Source: Bacteroidaceae bacterium (GTDB lineage: Bacteria; Bacteroidota; Bacteroidia; Bacteroidales; Bacteroidaceae). From it: 32,567 bases of DNA. This document shows positions 30,801 through 32,567 of this stretch, one piece after another (position 1 is the first letter of the stretch; the number at the start of each line of letters is the position of its first letter). Location: positions 1 to 32,567 of the forward strand of contig JAFSZU010000132.1 in the NCBI GenBank assembly GCA_017455585.1, given 5' to 3'. The position numbers were made by a program, and so were the translations under genes. The notes under the pieces were generated by a model, which ran no database searches, was not told the origin of the DNA, and saw nothing but the letters and a program-made list of their open reading frames with translations.

Positions 30801-31060
30801 ACACCGGCGACCGCTTCTCTATCTGTCAGGGCAATACCATCTTCGGTCTCACCAGCCCCACAGGCAAGGCTGTCATCGAGCATATCGGATTCTATGAGAG
30901 TGTGGCGGCTTTTGAACTTGTCACCCATGTCTCGGCAGCCATGGATGAACAACGATCTTACAAGGACACAGCCATCTATACCCTCGACGGCAAGCATTTG
31001 TCACATGCTCGCCCCGGTCTCCAGATTGTCAACGGACAGAAGCGACTGATCACTCAGTAG
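27896..31060 (+). CDS. GH127-type beta-L-arabinofuranosidase, multidomain, secreted
   Basis: This removes beta-L-arabinofuranose from plant glycans such as pectin side chains or hydroxyproline-rich glycoproteins. The 1054-residue product has a signal peptide (ending VVSAQ), then an (alpha/alpha)6 barrel. The barrel bears LEGHVGGHYLTALAMAS, GWEHGGMNESLADAYHLF, LDGPESCNSNNMLKL and GMWCCVGTGMENHSKYA. Glu352, Cys354, Cys421 and Cys422 match the zinc and nucleophile site of GH127 enzymes (Glu, Cys, Cys, Cys). Beta-sandwich domains follow (to about residue 720), then two or more accessory beta-domains. The final tail, AIYTLDGKHLSHARPGLQIV with NGQKRLI, resembles C-terminal tails of secreted Prevotella proteins. 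Start ATG 27896 gives the signal peptide. PL11 and GH97 elsewhere in the window fit a pectin-degrading lifestyle. Confidence 0.92.
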   Translation: MKRFLIPLVMAACAQVVSAQSLLYPQHFDLSEVTLLDGSLKQAQDGNAQLLLRYDADRLLAPFIRQAGLHQVKGGKYEGWLQKHPSFSNWGLSDWSLEGHVGGHYLTALAMASVAVDDESLQQQLRQRLDYCVDVLRDCQNAFAENTEGLRGFIGGQPINQVWTGLYAGSLDNFRQYGGWVPFYCEHKVLAGLRDAWVYAGNETARECFRQLADWAVDVIGKLSQEQLDQLLGWEHGGMNESLADAYHLFGDARYLTAAKRYSHQWMLNEMQTLNTTFLDGKHANTQVPKYIGFDRIFDEDSKATNYQRAAKNFWQDVTANRTVCIGGNSTREHFFNKSEAARYINDLDGPESCNSNNMLKLSENLFDQTHDARYADFYEQTMLNHILSTRDPKTGGYVYFTTLRPQGYRIYSQVNQGMWCCVGTGMENHSKYAHFAYTHDGDKALYVNLFVPSELKSSQFGLRQETMFPYIDPVRSNIPTSQTAVSELTVSRAGTYIIYMRHPAWAGKEYAVKVNGADVNAAVTEGKASYVPIERTWQVGDRITVWLPMTLRYEECPGYGDYIAFKFGPVLLAAKTTAATAAESKETGLEYEQLQNEYGGEGRMDHAPGSRASSKDLSSAPLLIGERASVLNRITPKDLSQLTFTIDAASEQSKGNWTKLTLEPFYGIHHARYACYWYQATKEVYDQSDMGRADAEAAALAARTLDFVATGEQQSEAGHSYAYSSDSRTGTYNGETYRDAQANGYIQYKLANPDGLTEGVAIMLRLTTADNGRMGYVTIDGTKIADITVAASAKNQDSRGFYNLELLIPANLLRKSNGKAKTEITFRLTASATTPIPGLYYVRLVKDYKDQSYIFHATDWVTGDPNRVAQSNISYDDDANTLTVNASGTNNVALALDWQKLDYEINANQKFLIVKGKNLSRTSGANYLWWLNGVNKGSQVAPTTTKKAADDGVIIAWDMTRSGLDGNNTGDRFSICQGNTIFGLTSPTGKAVIEHIGFYESVAAFELVTHVSAAMDEQRSYKDTAIYTLDGKHLSHARPGLQIVNGQKRLITQ

Positions 31061-31112
31061 TGTGCTTGGTTGCATAAAACGGAAAACTTTTTTAAAATAA
31101 ATCATAAAAGAG

Positions 31113-31143
31113 TTTGCCAAAAGGTAAAAGTTTTGTATCTTTG
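31113..31143 (+). promoter_or_regulatory. ribonucleotide reductase promoter: TTTG (31113-31116), 19 bases, TATCTTTG (31136-31143)
   Basis: Both promoter elements are present with 19-base spacing in the gap after GH127. Transcription would start about 31150, 50 bases before the GTG start codon. Confidence 0.75.
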
Positions 31144-31199
31144 CGTCGCATTTCGGTGCAACGGAAAAAGCATGTATTTACCTTTACCATACTATTATT

Positions 31200-32567
31200 G
31201 TGGAACAGCAAACTTATTCTTATGACGAGGCCTTTGCGGCCTCATTAGACTATTTCGCCGGTGATGAGCTGGCGGCACGTGTGTGGGTCAATAAGTACGC
31301 CATGAAGGACTCTTTTGGCAATATTTATGAGAAGAGTCCCAGAGATATGCACTGGCGCATCGCCATGGAGGTGGCGCGCATCGAGCGCAAGTACAAGAAC
31401 CCCATGACGTCTCAGGAAGTCTTTGACCTGCTGGATCATTTCCGTTATATCATTCCTGCCGGTTCGCCCATGACAGGCATTGGCAACCACTTTCAGGTGG
31501 CTTCGCTGTCGAACTGTTTTGTGGTGGGACTGGACGGTGACTCAGACAGTTACGGTGCCATCATTCGCATTGATGAGGAACAGGTGCAGCTGATGAAACG
31601 TCGCGGCGGGGTGGGGCATGACCTTTCTCACCTGCGCCCCGCCGGTTCGCCGGTGAAGAACTCTGCCCTCACCAGCACCGGACTTGTGCCCTTTATGGAG
31701 CGATATAGTAACAGTACGCGCGAGGTGGCACAGGACGGGCGCCGCGGAGCACTCATGCTCAGCGTCAGCATCAAGCATCCCGATGCTGAGGCATTCATCG
31801 ATGCAAAGATGGTGGAGGGCAAGGTCACGGGAGCCAATGTCAGCGTGAAGATAGACGATGCTTTCATGCAGGCCGCATCCGAGGGCGCACCCTACGTCCA
31901 GCAATTCCCCATTGACAGCGCGGAACCCGTTGTCAGCAAGGAGATAGATGCCTCGGCGTTGTGGAAGAAAATTGTTCACAACGCTTGGCAGAGCGCCGAG
32001 CCCGGTGTGCTGTTTTGGGACACCATCCTCCGGGAGAGTGTGCCCGACTGTTACGCCGACCTGGGATTCCGCACTGTCAGCACCAACCCCTGTGGCGAGA
32101 TACCTCTCTGCCCATACGATAGTTGTCGTCTGCTGGCTATTAACCTCTATTCCTACGTCCGCGACCCCTTTACCGCCCGTGCCAGCTTCGACTTCGACCT
32201 CTTCCGTGACCATGTGCGCAAGGCACAGCGTATCATGGATGACATCATCGACCTGGAGTTGGAGAAGATAGACCTCATCCTCCAGAAAATCGAGTCAGAC
32301 CCGCAAAGCGAGGAGGTGAAGTTCAGCGAACGCAACCTCTGGAAGAAGATTCTGCGCAAGAGCAGCATGGGGCGCCGCACAGGTGTCGGCATCACCGCCG
32401 AGGGCGACATGCTGGCAGCCATGGGACTGCGCTATGGCACGCAGGAGGCTACCGACTTCGCTGTGGAGGTGCAGAAGACCGTTTGTCTCTGTGCATACGC
32501 CAGCAGCGTGCAGATGGCCCGCGAACGTGGAGCCTTCGAGATGTTCGACGCCAAGCGCGAAGAGAAC
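31200..32567 (+). CDS. adenosylcobalamin-dependent (class II) ribonucleoside-diphosphate reductase, N-terminal part
   Basis: This makes deoxyribonucleotides without oxygen, using vitamin B12 as radical source, which suits an anaerobe. The frame runs off the right edge after 456 codons; the full protein would be roughly twice as long. It starts at GTG 31200 (V/MEQQTYSYDEAF), because the first in-frame ATG (31302) would remove the conserved YFAGDELAARVWVNKYA. Blocks seen are DMHWRIAMEVARIERKY, GSPMTGIGNHFQVASLSNCF (substrate-site Cys), MKRRGGVGHDLSHLRPAGS, STREVAQDGRRGALMLSVSI and STNPCGEIPLCPYDSCRLLA. The last holds the NPCGE active-site Cys and Glu. A good promoter lies 50 bases upstream. The gene is easily missed because it has neither an ATG start nor a stop in the window. 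Confidence 0.93.
   Translation, partial: MEQQTYSYDEAFAASLDYFAGDELAARVWVNKYAMKDSFGNIYEKSPRDMHWRIAMEVARIERKYKNPMTSQEVFDLLDHFRYIIPAGSPMTGIGNHFQVASLSNCFVVGLDGDSDSYGAIIRIDEEQVQLMKRRGGVGHDLSHLRPAGSPVKNSALTSTGLVPFMERYSNSTREVAQDGRRGALMLSVSIKHPDAEAFIDAKMVEGKVTGANVSVKIDDAFMQAASEGAPYVQQFPIDSAEPVVSKEIDASALWKKIVHNAWQSAEPGVLFWDTILRESVPDCYADLGFRTVSTNPCGEIPLCPYDSCRLLAINLYSYVRDPFTARASFDFDLFRDHVRKAQRIMDDIIDLELEKIDLILQKIESDPQSEEVKFSERNLWKKILRKSSMGRRTGVGITAEGDMLAAMGLRYGTQEATDFAVEVQKTVCLCAYASSVQMARERGAFEMFDAKREEN

Noticed and set aside
1-32567. tRNA, rRNA or known riboswitch
   Set aside because: No cloverleaf, rRNA segment or recognisable aptamer was found on reading either strand; a covariance search was not possible.

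Overview
The window looks like a chromosomal segment from a member of the Bacteroidales, most likely a Prevotella-type organism. Promoters match the Bacteroidetes consensus (TTTG, about 20 bases, TAnnTTTG). Starts lack Shine-Dalgarno sequences. The content also fits: a SusC-like remnant, GH32, GH97, PL11 and GH127 enzymes, an MCE protein and a class II ribonucleotide reductase. No rRNA, tRNA, CRISPR array or intact transposase was seen.

Layout. 1-371 is the end of an AraC-type regulator. 372-4200 is an accessory strip, AT-rich at first, with a DUF2971 gene, two small ORFs and two AlbA_2 (Schlafen-type) genes; the three larger genes are broken by in-frame stop codons. 4200-8262 is housekeeping: rplS (minus), lysS and gpsA. 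8329-10636 is a DNA repair and oxidative stress cluster: an AlkD-like gene converging on superoxide dismutase, bcp and an MGMT-family gene. 11229-19955 is a minus-strand glycan region: a GH32/DUF4975 lipoprotein, a SusC-DUF4960 fusion that looks like the scar of a deleted fructan locus, a broken periplasmic-sensor/AraC regulator, GH97 and the PL11 rhamnogalacturonan lyase. Upstream of PL11, and overlapping it by four bases, is an AAA ATPase plus DUF4435 pair whose architecture resembles the PARIS anti-phage system. 22357-32567 holds an N-acetylmuramoyl-L-alanine amidase, an MCE/MlaD-type protein, dnaA, a nitroreductase, a small secreted protein, a GH127 beta-L-arabinofuranosidase and the start of a B12-dependent ribonucleotide reductase.

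The most unusual aspect is the density of short palindromic or tandem repeats, both between and inside genes. One composite element (a 26-29 bp inverted repeat followed by 22-bp tandem units) occurs twice, 13 kb apart. Several other hairpin families sit in frame inside unrelated coding sequences and supply linker residues. An octanucleotide array lies in the leader of the ATPase/DUF4435 pair. Together with four genes carrying clean nonsense codons and one large fusion deletion, this suggests a genome being remodelled by small repeats and recombination. Family assignments are from recognisable motifs; the mobility of the repeats and the defence role of the ATPase/DUF4435 pair are inferences.
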